Below, piece by piece: positions 34,301-41,264 of a DNA stretch of 64,000 nt. The position numbers were made by a program, and so were the translations under genes. The notes under the pieces were generated by a model. That model was not told the origin of the DNA. It saw only the letters and a list, made by a program, of their open reading frames with translations, and did not search any database. Each line of letters starts with the position of its first letter. Position 1 is the first letter of the stretch. Source of the DNA: Ilex aquifolium (Eukaryota; Streptophyta; Magnoliopsida; Aquifoliales; Aquifoliaceae); NCBI GenBank assembly GCA_951799425.1, contig OX637397.1:21023064-21087063 (forward strand), read 5' to 3'.

Positions 34301-36275
34301 CACTGGATAAAGTGGGAAACACTGTCAATGTCTGGGTTTCAAGAATATTGAGGCTTCCAATTGAGCACTTCTAGCTAAGCAAGCCTAGAGACTAATGAAA
34401 TACCCAAATTCACTTCTTGCTGGGTGCTTAAAATTAAAGAAATCTCATCTCTTTCTTTGATGGAAGCTCAAATTGGCTCTCACGCCTCATTTACCTAGAG
34501 GACTATTATAGCATCAAGGTGTATACTAGATGCAGGGGCTAGCTGGAGAATTGGAAACAGGTAAAGTGTGTACATTAAGAAGGATAAATGGATGCGCAGA
34601 CATTCTACTTTTAAAGTCGCTAGCCCTCTACATAATTTGGATGATGATACTTTAGTCAGTGCATTAATTAGCAGAGAGAAGAAATAATGGAATTCTTGTT
34701 TTACCAGACAACTTTTCTTAGAGTTTGATGCAGAAGAAATCACAGCACAGTTACCAGCTGATACCCAGGTATGGCACTATACAAATTAAGGTTATTTTAC
34801 TGTGAGGAATGCATACCATCTTATTCTCCAACACTACCTAAATAAGGGGAAGATTAATTCTTCGAGTGCATCAGCAGTGGAATAGTTGTAAAGGGGACTT
34901 TATATGGTCATTGACACTGCCAAACAAGATCAAGCACTTTGCTTGGAGAGTTTTTGAGGATATCCTGCCTACCAACCAGAACCTCTTAAGAAGAAATATT
35001 GTTGCAGGGCAATCTTGTTTCATGTGTTATGCCCACCATGAATCCTCTACTCATCTTTTTATGGAATGCTCTTTAACAAGGAATGTTGCGAAACGAGCAA
35101 GATTTCAAATTCCTGATCCATCTAAGACTTGCCTTGAATGGATGAGTAGTAGTATAGAGAAGTTGGATTCAAAGAAGGGTGGTTTAATATTGGTGCTGAT
35201 GTGGGTCATATGGTTTAATAGAAATGAAGAATGGTGGAGTTTGCAGTGAACTACCATCAACAATTTCCAAATACACAGGAAGTACAATCAGAGAGATTCC
35301 TACTGGAAGTTATGTTACTCATTGGTGTACTCCGGACCTGGTGTGTTCAAGATAAATTTCGATGGTATTTTCTCTTCTATAGGAAAGTCTCAGGAGCGGG
35401 TGGAGTACTTAGAGACAATACAGGGAATGTGGTGGCTGTTTTCTGCCATAGCTTCGATTGTGTGATGAAAGTTGAGTATCCTGAAGACTTGCCTTCGCCT
35501 TCTGCAATTCATATAGATATCGATTTAGGCCTGTGGCGAGTGGTACTGGAAGGAGATTCAAAGACTGCGACTGACTTGATACATCGCAACAGGAGGGTTT
35601 ATCAGATTAACCTCCCTCCTCTCAGAAGTACCCATTCGTACTACCCAATGGTGCGGAAGGAAAATAAAAGGACACAGAATTACATAATCCTAGAATTTCC
35701 ACTTCCAATAGAACAGGGAAAATACATAACTACTTTTCTTTACCTATATTGGGTCTTCGGTTTCTGAACACCAAAATGTAGAGTTTCATTCAGTTCCCCT
35801 TACCTCAATTTTCACAATAACCAGACCAAGGACCGGTCCTCTGTTTGGTGACCAAGAAAATGAAGGAAAATAGAATTTATTATTTCAAACTGAGAGAGAG
35901 CAAATACGCCCACTCAATTTACGAAAAATTGAATTTCGAACTCAGAGAAAGCAAATATGGCCACTCAACTCAAGAAAATTACAATTTTCCGGTTTTGTTG
36001 AGCTCAATTTTCCGGAAATCCAAACAGAGAACGAAGATACAGCGATAATTATTTTCCCTTCTGCAAGGGTTCTTGAAGGGTTTATGCGATGGACCGGGAA
36101 GAACTGAAAATATTGGAACTGTAGAGATTAGAATAGAACCTACCTGCAAAGCTACTCTGGTGAAGTTTCGGCTGCGAATGAAATCGGCGACGCGGGCAAT
36201 TTCGTAATTTGATTCGTACTCCATGGCCGGAGAGGCAAGCTCTCCCACAGGTTCTACTCTGAATCTAGTCTCCAT
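15695..36275 (-). CDS. DPH2: DPH2, diphthamide synthase subunit 2 (ten exons)
   Basis: DPH2 pairs with DPH1 in the cytosol. The complex transfers the 3-amino-3-carboxypropyl group of S-adenosylmethionine to a histidine of elongation factor 2, the first step of diphthamide synthesis. Exons (minus strand) are 36275-36144, 29143-28920, 28795-28687, 26913-26556, 25910-25841, 25681-25614, 21447-21332, 21231-21125, 19992-19853 and 15939-15695. They sum to 1569 bases, or 522 codons plus TAA, with matching phases and GT-AG borders. Family motifs include [58 protein letters not shown] and CDVFIYVSC. Cys94, Cys95, Cys116 and Cys360 or Cys368 fit the iron-sulfur ligands I recall for yeast Dph2. The family is usually near 490-530 residues. 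The first ATG gives 17 extra residues before [16 protein letters not shown]; Met18 may be the real start. Four of nine introns exceed 1.7 kb because of transposons. Confidence 0.95.
16280..16373. repeat. Homopolymer T15-G24 tract between 14-bp direct repeats
   Basis: A run of 15 T (16297-16311) passes straight into 24 G (16312-16335) and a purine tail. The direct repeat TTAGGAATCACATC flanks it at 16280-16293 and 16360-16373. It could be a filled-in break or an assembly artefact; no gene is involved. Confidence 0.7.
16374..18523. other. Intron 9 sequence without recognised genes
   Basis: This is AT-rich intron sequence with GA microsatellites at about 17025-17047 and 17890-17918. Short ORFs here have low-complexity Glu/Arg content and no family resemblance. 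No transposon ends were recognised. Confidence 0.5.
18529..19236 (-). mobile_element. TRIM element (outer) in DPH2 intron 9
   Basis: A very short LTR retrotransposon lies here with a perfect duplication ATATG (18524-18528 and 19237-19241). The plus-strand left LTR is 18529-18641 (113 bp, TGTTAGAGC...CCTAACA). The other LTR is 18770-18831 plus 19182-19236, split by the inner TRIM. On the minus strand the primer site TGGTATCA lies at 18762-18769, beside the split LTR, so that one is the 5' LTR. The internal region of about 120 bp codes for nothing, as is usual for TRIMs. Confidence 0.88.
18832..19181 (-). mobile_element. TRIM element (inner), three LTR copies
   Basis: The element sits inside an LTR of the outer TRIM. 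Three LTR units of about 72, 47 and 72 bp (18832-18903, 18959-19005, 19110-19181) start TGTTAA on the plus strand and end CAACA. Primer sites TGGTATCAGAGC (minus strand) lie at 18947-18958 and 19098-19109, so two internal segments share the middle LTR. Such tandem TRIMs are known and arise by recombination. Flanks ATAAC and TAAAC are near-identical, suggesting a decayed target duplication. Confidence 0.82.
19242..19852. other. Rest of intron 9, nothing recognised
   Basis: This is AT-rich intron sequence between the TRIM nest and exon 9. No ORF, repeat or transposon end is supported. Confidence 0.5.
19853..19992 (-). CDS. DPH2: DPH2 exon 9
   Basis: It encodes [16 protein letters not shown] through [10 protein letters not shown], between a CTATAG acceptor and a GTAATT donor. 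Intron 8 before it holds a degenerate tandem duplication. Confidence 0.93.
20161..20515. repeat. Tandem duplication of about 175 bp in DPH2 intron 8
   Basis: Two diverged copies lie head to tail. Shared anchors are CTCCAATTCAG (20173 and 20345), ATAATCCCTC (20261 and 20439) and CTAGGTCTTCA (20286 and about 20465). The spacing drifts between 172 and 179, which shows small indels since the duplication. Confidence 0.75.
21125..21231 (-). CDS. DPH2: DPH2 exon 8
   Basis: It encodes [20 protein letters not shown] and then [15 protein letters not shown], with the third candidate cluster cysteine at residue 360 or 368. Intron 7 before it is just 100 bp. Confidence 0.93.
21332..21447 (-). CDS. DPH2: DPH2 exon 7
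   Basis: It encodes [20 protein letters not shown] through LANFPE, ending in phase 0 at GAG|GTAAAC. The 4.2-kb intron 6 before it holds a hAT element, a copia pol fragment and a LINE fragment. Confidence 0.93.
21977..22907. mobile_element. Non-autonomous hAT-like transposon in DPH2 intron 6
   Basis: The element is 931 bp, with ends CATAGTTATCAAATCG and, on the complement of the right end, CATAGTTGTTAGTATCG. A perfect 8-bp duplication GTCAGGGT lies at 21969-21976 and 22908-22915. Both subterminal regions are crowded with GTATCGT/ACGATAC motifs, a common pattern for hAT transposase binding. The centre (22400-22610) holds a degenerate tandem repeat with units such as CGAACGTCGTCGAAGG and AGTCGAAGACCAGCGAA. 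An inverted pair ACGACATCGTTT/ACGATGTCGTT lies at about 22648-22710. No transposase is encoded. Confidence 0.9.
23160..24800 (+). pseudogene. Ty1/copia pol fragment (end of integrase to RT) in intron 6
   Basis: The reading starts in the integrase C-terminal part ([14 protein letters not shown], about 23208). It continues through [28 protein letters not shown] and [19 protein letters not shown] (23299-23574) and then a linker. RT follows in broken frames: [18 protein letters not shown] (about 24160), [18 protein letters not shown] (about 24385) and the catalytic [11 protein letters not shown] (about 24530). Many stops are present, mostly single-base changes. No LTRs were recognised. It lies antisense to DPH2. 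Confidence 0.85.
24950..25210 (+). pseudogene. 3' fragment of an L1-like LINE
   Basis: Broken frames give MWKTARL, a stop, then [19 protein letters not shown] and LLYMLNIWL. This is the zinc-binding tail found after the RT in plant L1 proteins. Only this end is present. It sits beside the copia fragment in intron 6. Confidence 0.65.
25614..25681 (-). CDS. DPH2: DPH2 exon 6
   Basis: Sixty-eight bases encode [20 protein letters not shown] and GV, between TTTTGCAG and a GTATGT donor. It joins exon 7 through an Ala codon (G|CT). Confidence 0.92.
25841..25910 (-). CDS. DPH2: DPH2 exon 5
   Basis: Seventy bases encode [19 protein letters not shown] and ILKR, between a CCTCAG acceptor and a GTATAT donor. 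The phase (1 in, 2 out) fits both neighbours. Confidence 0.92.
26556..26913 (-). CDS. DPH2: DPH2 exon 4
   Basis: The longest exon at 358 bases runs from [18 protein letters not shown] to FNGCEI and ends in phase 1 at ATAG|GTAGAA. The middle (about residues 195-230) is an acidic, low-conservation insert typical of plant DPH2. Intron 3 before it (1.77 kb) carries the 25S rRNA fragment. Confidence 0.93.
27091..27341 (+). pseudogene. Degenerate fragment of 25S ribosomal RNA in DPH2 intron 3
   Basis: About 250 bp follow plant 25S rRNA along its whole length. Recognisable blocks are CCACAAAGGGTG, GGTCGATTAA, GTGGTCATGGAAGTC, GAATCAACTAGCCCCGAAA, CAGGCCCCAATGAGTAGGAG and GGTCGCTGCAAAACC. Differences are mostly G-to-A and C-to-T, as expected from decay of a methylated, formerly GC-rich copy, plus a few short indels. 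It is not a working rRNA gene. A short ORF overlapping it has no meaning as a protein. Confidence 0.88.
28687..28795 (-). CDS. DPH2: DPH2 exon 3
   Basis: It encodes [19 protein letters not shown] and on to KRVL, between a TTTTGCAG acceptor and a GTATGA donor. The joining codon with exon 2 is Pro, as expected for LSPTSTLP. Intron 2 is only 124 bp. Confidence 0.93.
28920..29143 (-). CDS. DPH2: DPH2 exon 2
   Basis: It starts after ATATCAG with [10 protein letters not shown] and ends with HTCLS plus two bases at a GTGAGT donor. It contains the paired cysteines of TYGSCCVDE (Cys94-Cys95) and Cys116. Intron 1 before it is 7.0 kb. Confidence 0.93.
29690..30468 (+). pseudogene. L1-like LINE reverse transcriptase, first half
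   Basis: In shifting frames this reads as plant L1 RT. It has QPISLCKVA (about 29690), [51 protein letters not shown] (canonical LRQGDPLSP) and FTDDS in place of FADDS (about 30160). [18 protein letters not shown] and a stop follow near the end. It breaks off at 30468 in ...SKGGKE, where the LTR element begins; the same protein resumes at 34153. Several stops make it a pseudogene. Confidence 0.85.
30469..30783 (-). repeat. 3' LTR of the non-autonomous element
   Basis: The 315-bp LTR matches 33839-34152 closely (differences are scattered single bases and short indels), so the insertion is younger than the LINE that it splits. Confidence 0.9.
30962..31303. mobile_element. MITE-like element within the non-autonomous LTR element
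   Basis: This AT-rich block of about 340 bp has inverted ends: GGATCAAAATTTCGTTTCGA on the left and its near complement TCGAAACGATATTTTGATTC on the right. Both subterminal regions repeat GTTTCGA-type motifs. The target duplication is not clear, so the family is left open. Confidence 0.65.
31323..32472 (-). CDS. Unidentified ORF of the non-autonomous LTR element (one stop, one frameshift)
   Basis: I do not recognise this protein. The open part from the ATG at 32150 gives 275 codons. The same frame continues upstream to about 32455 with one TAA near 32177, and an ATG (MSQDH) sits one frame off at 32472. A full product would be near 380 residues. The upstream part has [12 protein letters not shown] and [12 protein letters not shown], a likely coiled coil. 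The downstream part is acidic and rich in Ser, Leu, Phe and Ile, with no zinc knuckle, DTG/DSG or YxDD. Its place after the primer site and leader is where gag is expected, so a capsid-like role is possible but unproven. Confidence 0.5.
32748..32960. repeat. Tandem repeat of about 32 bp in the element leader
   Basis: Six or seven degenerate units follow the pattern GGGGATGATTCTGCAATT with spacers such as CTGGAACT. A T-rich tract (32986-33055) follows on the plus strand. The units lie in the untranslated leader of the minus-strand element. Confidence 0.7.
33824..33835 (-). promoter_or_regulatory. Primer binding site, with a second copy at 33793-33804
   Basis: TGGTATCAGAGC on the minus strand lies three bases inside the 5' LTR. 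A duplicate about 31 bp further in (33793-33804) is followed by LTR-edge-like bases (TGCATCAAT), so a short segment across the LTR/primer-site border is tandemly repeated. Confidence 0.85.
33839..34152 (-). repeat. 5' LTR of the non-autonomous element
   Basis: The 314-bp partner of 30469-30783 is fixed by the primer site on its inner side and the AGAAG duplication on its outer side. A TATATAGGG box lies near 33989 on the plus strand, with its complement CCCTATATA on the element's strand. Confidence 0.9.
34153..35620 (+). pseudogene. L1-like LINE, second half (RT tail, zinc domain, RNase H)
   Basis: The protein cut at 30468 resumes as VFIKAIAQ and then, in broken frames, [36 protein letters not shown] and WRIGN. 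The zinc-binding region is open at 34866-35249 ([38 protein letters not shown]). An RNase H domain follows: FKINFDG, a frameshift, [17 protein letters not shown] and [13 protein letters not shown] (about 35340-35590). No poly(A) end was found, so the 3' end is uncertain. It lies antisense to DPH2 in intron 1. Confidence 0.83.
35887..35993. repeat. Tandem duplication of about 54 bp in DPH2 intron 1
   Basis: Two diverged copies are anchored by GAGAGAGCAAATACGCCCAC and GAGAAAGCAAATATGGCCAC. They lie in plain intron sequence close to exon 1. Confidence 0.6.
36144..36275 (-). CDS. DPH2: DPH2 exon 1
   Basis: It encodes residues 1-44 and ends in phase 0 at GCAG|GTAGGT. The conserved start of the family ([10 protein letters not shown]...FTRVALQ) lies in residues 22-44. 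A second in-frame ATG encodes Met18. Confidence 0.9.
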
Positions 36276-36720
36276 GTATGTTTTTGGTGGACTCTCATAC
36301 TCCGAACGGGCCTGACTAAGCCGAAGCGGACGTGTTTGAGTGGGAGAATTGCACGGGTCGGGTCAATATACGAACACGCTAGACAGGTAAATTTTACACG
36401 GATCCCTGAAATTCAGATTTATTACAGAACCACCCCTTCTTATTTTAGAAATTACACAGGCGCAATCAATACTAGGAAAATTTGGTGGCATGTCCAGGAT
36501 TTGCAACTTTTTAGGCCAATAGTCCCACTCGCTGACATTTTAAAAAGACCAAGATGCATTATTTATGATTATGTGGGCCTACGAACTCTAATCGTTCTTG
36601 TAATGACGAAGTCCAATCATTTCGACAACGACGAAGCCTGCTTCAACTATGAAGGCATCTGAATAGAGAATCGGTGTCGAGTTCTGTTGTGGGACGACAA
36701 TCTACAATCACTTCATTTCC
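36276..36720 (-). promoter_or_regulatory. Upstream region of DPH2 (presumed promoter and 5' UTR)
   Basis: This is the mixed-composition sequence directly upstream of the first ATG, less AT-rich than its surroundings. No clear TATA box was found at a fitting distance, which is common for housekeeping genes. A plus-strand ORF here (36336-36662) has no family resemblance. Confidence 0.4.
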
Positions 36721-38090
36721 CTATGCGACGGCAACGAGACTAAGATTTTTTCATCGTCGTCTTAACACTCAAGTGATTGGCGGCAATGGTGGGGAAAGGA
36801 TCGGAACAGATGTCAGCTGTGGTTTAGGATCTCATCTTTGTGGTTGACTCTGTTATAAACATATTTGGGTGGGGACTATTCTTGCACCACAAATCTCTAT
36901 TTTCATCCTATTTAATTTCTCATTATCAAACTATTAAATACACCCCTTGTGTACTCACCCCCATTAGTAATAAAATCTACCACATGCTATACACATCATT
37001 AATAGTTAAGTTCATTCATCATATGTACACCCTTTTAATGAAATAAGGCATCTTAAGAAAAAAATAATAAAAGAAAACAATTAGTTTGAATGTATAAATA
37101 TATTTACAAAATAAGGGAAAAAAAATCAAGCAAAATTGAAACAAGAAAAAAAACAATCAAAAACGAAACAAGTAAAAAAAAAACCAAGTAAAGATTAAAG
37201 TAACAAGTAAAACTACAAGACGCAAAACTGAATATGAAAAAAATAAATAAACATCAAGCACAGAGATATGAAAGCATATCGAAAATAATGAAAATTCATA
37301 TAACAAATATGAAATCAAACATAGAATTAAATTGATAAGTAATTTTAATCTGTATCTCACTGAAAAAATTCATATTGAAAAAGCGTTTTTGTAAGTATAT
37401 GAGATGAGATAGAAAATGAAACCCTAATTAAGACAAAATATAAAGTGGATTTATTTATTAAAAGGGTATATGTAGCATGAAGTGGACTTAGTTACTAATG
37501 GGATAGGTATAGAAGAGGTAGACTTAGTAATTTAATAATAAGAAATTAAATGGGGTGAAAATTGCCCCATCCAAGATATTTTAGAGAGAGAGAGAACATG
37601 TTTTTCCGATGATCAAAGCCTATTGTTTTTGGAAAAAGCAATTGTCCACTTCATTTTGTCTTCCATCTGCTACACATGATAAAAGCCAAAAAAACACACT
37701 TGTATTGTAAACACTCATACGGTCCGCTTGAAGACTTCGGAAGTTGTAAAGATTTTAGATTAGTTTTATAATTTAAAGAAGTCTTGAAAATTTCAAAAGT
37801 CCTGACAACTTCGGAATAATATTTACAATTCATAAAAATCTTAGAAGACTTGGTCATTAAGTTTTATGAACTTTAATTCTATGCATTGAATTATTATTAT
37901 TGTTAAGCTACTATATAAATTAAGATGACTGTTGCAACAAGTCATATATTTATATTTTAAATTTATATATTAGTATCTACTAATAAAATATTGTCATAAA
38001 AAACTCATGAATTTAATTGATACTCATAATTCATGAATATTTAAGCATGATTTGTTAGTAGTTTTGTACGATTTATTGTCATTATTATTG
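36721..38090. other. AT-rich intergenic sequence, nothing recognised
   Basis: I see no coding potential, paired repeat or transposon ends. The A-rich block at 37040-37330 gives only low-complexity ORFs. The last bases, AGATG at 38091-38095, are the left target copy of the Tat element. Confidence 0.55.
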
Positions 38091-38095
38091 AGATG

Positions 38096-38794
38096 TGAAT
38101 GGTACTACAAAAATACTTAAGGTTGAGCTCGGTAACCCATGTCATGTTATTCAACTCGGGAGCTTAGCTCATCTATATTATTTACAGACCTCAAATTTAG
38201 ACCCCAACTCCCTATGTCCACATCTCAAAAAAGGCGGTGCAAATGATAGCTGGATTCCACCGAGTACCCATTTTTTTGTAGCAACATCTATTCAGCAGGC
38301 GCAAGTCTCGTTGAGCAATAAGGGCGTTACAAGAGAGGGGACAAAGATCTCGTCTTAGATCAAGCAAGACCCAAGAATGACTATAAATAGGAGACAAAGC
38401 CTCGAAAGTAAAGGACAAGTCATTATAGCCTCACAAAAACACTATTTGTAAACTTCACACAGTAATCGACACATTCAGGAGCAAGAGACTCTCTTGAGAA
38501 TGGATTAGCCGAACTTCCGAGCTGGTGAACCACTATAAACACTCTATGCAATCACCCGTTTATCCCCAAATTCTATTCTCACACAGTAATCAATACATTC
38601 AGGAGCAAGAGACTCTCTTGAAAGTGGATTAGCCGAGCTCCTGAACTAGTGAACCACTATAAACACTTTGTGCAATCACCCGCTTATCCCCAAATCCTAT
38701 TCCCTAGAGCTCTGGAGCACAGACTGAACTACGTTGAACTGTTCAATACATTTTATATTCACATCACTGCTCAATCGTGTTAAGAACATCATTA
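38096..38794 (+). repeat. 5' LTR of the Tat element, with an internal duplication
   Basis: The LTR is 699 bp with a TATAAATA box at 38382-38389. A 124-bp segment is tandemly repeated (38455-38578 and 38579-38702; anchors ACACAGTAAT, AGGAGCAAGAGACTCTCTTG). The 3' LTR has it only once, so the 5' LTR is longer. Confidence 0.9.
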
Positions 38795-38795
38795 G

Positions 38796-38812
38796 TTGGC
38801 GGCGTCTGTGAG
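38796..38812 (+). promoter_or_regulatory. Primer binding site of the Tat element
   Basis: TTGGCGGCGTCTGTGAG lies one base after the 5' LTR. It resembles the TGGCGCCGTCTGTGGG site of many plant gypsy elements, with two or three changes. Confidence 0.8.
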
Positions 38813-38854
38813 AACGATTATTCCTATTAAAAATATACTGATTTTCTTCAGTAA

Positions 38855-39966
38855 TTGATGGTTTCTACGCGCAAAATGAGCAGAAGTCAAATGAATTCTC
38901 TTCGATTACAAAACCAACAAGAAACTACCACTAGAAGACAGCAAGAAAACCCCCGTGATTTCTTGCCTACACATGAAGTCGATCCCCCCATAGTGGATCC
39001 CACACCTAACAATGAACTGGAGGCCATTTGCCTAGCCAATTAGCGTCTCCTCCAACAGAATGAGGAGTTACTAAATCTCTTTCAGCGTCCCCAAAGGGTA
39101 CAGCCAGCCCAAGGCGATCCCCATCAGAGGGAACAACACAATAACCCCCCTGAGAGACATCACTGAAGGAGATGAGTGCAGTCAAACTGTGGGCAATGTC
39201 CATCGTCGAATTCATAAGAATGAGGACAACGAGGAAGTGCAAAGTCAAAACAGGGAAACTCATAAGAATGAGTTTCCCCCATTTCAGCAGTAAGGGAAAG
39301 AACAATATTAGGAGCAATGCTTCAGAGACATCCAACAGGAGCTCAGCCACATGAAGGAGGCTGTTAAAGGCAAAACTCCAGTGACCATGGATGGTTTAGT
39401 TCAGCAAATCGAGTCTCCATTTACCACACAGGTGCTGCACTTTCCACTTCCACCTAAATTTAGAATGCCCCAGATGGAGGCATTTGATGGAAGAAAAGAC
39501 CCTATGGATCACTTCAACACCTACAATAATCAAATGGAGCTACATGGGTACCAGGATCCCAATACGATGCTGAGCCTTCGCCATCAATATAAAAGGTTCG
39601 GCCTTAGCATGGTTCAACAGGCTAACCCCGACATCCATCTCATCCTTTAGAGAGATCTCTGTCTCCTTTGTCTCGCACTTCATAGGAGCTCGAACTTATC
39701 AAAAATCGAGTTACCACCTGTTGAACATGAAAGAGGGACCTAATGAGCACCTGCAGAGCTATGTTCGAAAGTCCAACTCAGAATCTCTGAAAGTGGAAGT
39801 CCCTAACGAGAAATTCGCCATCACTGCCTTCATTGCTGGGCTGGGAATCCAATCAAAAGACCTGATGTTCTCTATCTCCAAAAACCCACAAGCCGGTATG
39901 AAAGAAATCCTTGTCAAGGCAGAAAAATACATTAACGGCGAGGTCAAAATAGTGATAGACATGTAA
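38855..39966 (+). pseudogene. Tat gag, truncated and frameshifted
   Basis: Gag-like reading begins at 38855 with a basic/Gln-rich N-terminus and is broken by stops to about 39340. The capsid core follows: QIESPFTTQVLHFPLPPKFR, MPQMEAFDGRKDPMDHFNTY (39351-39650), then in another frame NEHLQSYVRKSNSESLKVE and FAITAFIAGL, ending at AEKYINGEV. The zinc knuckle expected next is missing because a deletion joins gag to the end of RT near 39945. Confidence 0.85.
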
Positions 39967-41264
39967 CCACCTTCAAACACAAGGGAGGTCCAACGCTTAA
40001 CAGGAATGATAGCAACCCTAATTCGTTTCGTCTCTAGATCAAGCGATAAGTGACAACCCTTCTTCCAGACCTTAAAAAAGGCATTCTAGTGGGATACGCG
40101 CTGCGAGGAAGCATTCAAAGCCCTTAAAGACTATCTGAGCTCTCCCCCAGTACTGGTGAGCCCTTCAGAGGGAGAAGTGCTCACCCTATACTTTGCTGTT
40201 TCGAATTTCTCAACCAGCGCAGCACTGGTCAGAGAGCAAGACAGAGCTCAGTAACTAGTTTAATATTATAGCAAAACTCTGAGGGGGCAGATGAGAGATA
40301 TTCGAAAATGGAGAAACTAGTCCTACCTCTAGTTACAACAACAAATAGGCTCAGACCATACTTCCAAACTTACACCATTGAGGTCCCAACATATCAGTCA
40401 ATGAAGCAGGTGCTGCACAAACCATAGTATTTAGGAAGGCTGGTCAAATGGGTCATAGAGTTCAGTAAGTTCGATATCAGATACAAACCCAGACCTGCAA
40501 TCAAAGGGAAAATACTGACATATTTCATTACGGAATTTATTGTAGCCCTAGAAGCATCCAAGGAGGCAACTCAACTAGTACCCGACCTCTCCACATGGAA
40601 GCTTTCAGTAGATGGAGCCGCCAACGCCTAAGGCAACGGTGCTGGGTTGATTCTGACCTCCCCCGACGGGATAGATATCGAATACGCCCTCAGGTTCGGA
40701 TTCAAGGCTTCAAACAACAAAGCAGAATATGAAGCTGTCATTGCTGGGCTCAGCATGACACATTTCATGCAGGCAGAACAACTCGTGATCTACAGCGACT
40801 CCCAGCTCGTGGTGAAGCAGATTGAGGAGACATATGAAGCCAAAGGAGAGAGAATGATTCTATACCTGAGGAAGGTACATGAGCTAATAAAAAATTTCGT
40901 GCAGATAAAGGTCATACGCGTCCCCAGAGCGGAGAATTCCCGAGCTGACGCCTTAGCAAGGCTAGCCACAACTTCCCAAGAAAACTTGGACATATTAATT
41001 GCAGTTGAGCACCTTGCTGAGCCATCGGTAAGCTTTGAGAATGAAGAGGTGCTCCCAGTACAGAGTCAGCCAACTTGGATGGACCCAATCAGAGAGTATC
41101 TCCAGAACGGAGCCTTACCAGCAAACACTAAAGAGGCAGCAAAACTAAGAGCTAGATCATCTAGGTTCACCCTCCTCCAGGGGAATTTATACAAACGAGA
41201 CTTCTCAGTACCTCTTCTAAGGTTCATGGGAGACGAAGAAGCTAATTATATTCCGAGAGAATGA
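39945..41264 (+). pseudogene. Tat pol: end of RT, RNase H and second (archaeal-like) RNase H
   Basis: From the junction the reading is KIVIDM, a stop, PPSNTREVQRLTGMIATLIR, FVSRSSDK and EEAFKALKDYLSSPPVL, which is the C-terminal edge of a gypsy RT and the start of its RNase H. The RT palm with its catalytic aspartates and the protease are absent. After broken frames a second RNase H follows (40600-40990): LSVDGAANA, a stop, GNGAGLILTSPDG, SNNKAEYEAVIAGL, YSDSQLVVKQ and RAENSRADALARLA. This domain is open from 40647 to 41264 and leads into the integrase. Confidence 0.87.

Noticed and set aside
36336-36662. A 108-codon plus-strand frame upstream of DPH2, as a head-to-head gene
   Set aside because: Its sequence has no family resemblance, no splice or poly(A) context, and it fills the DPH2 promoter region.
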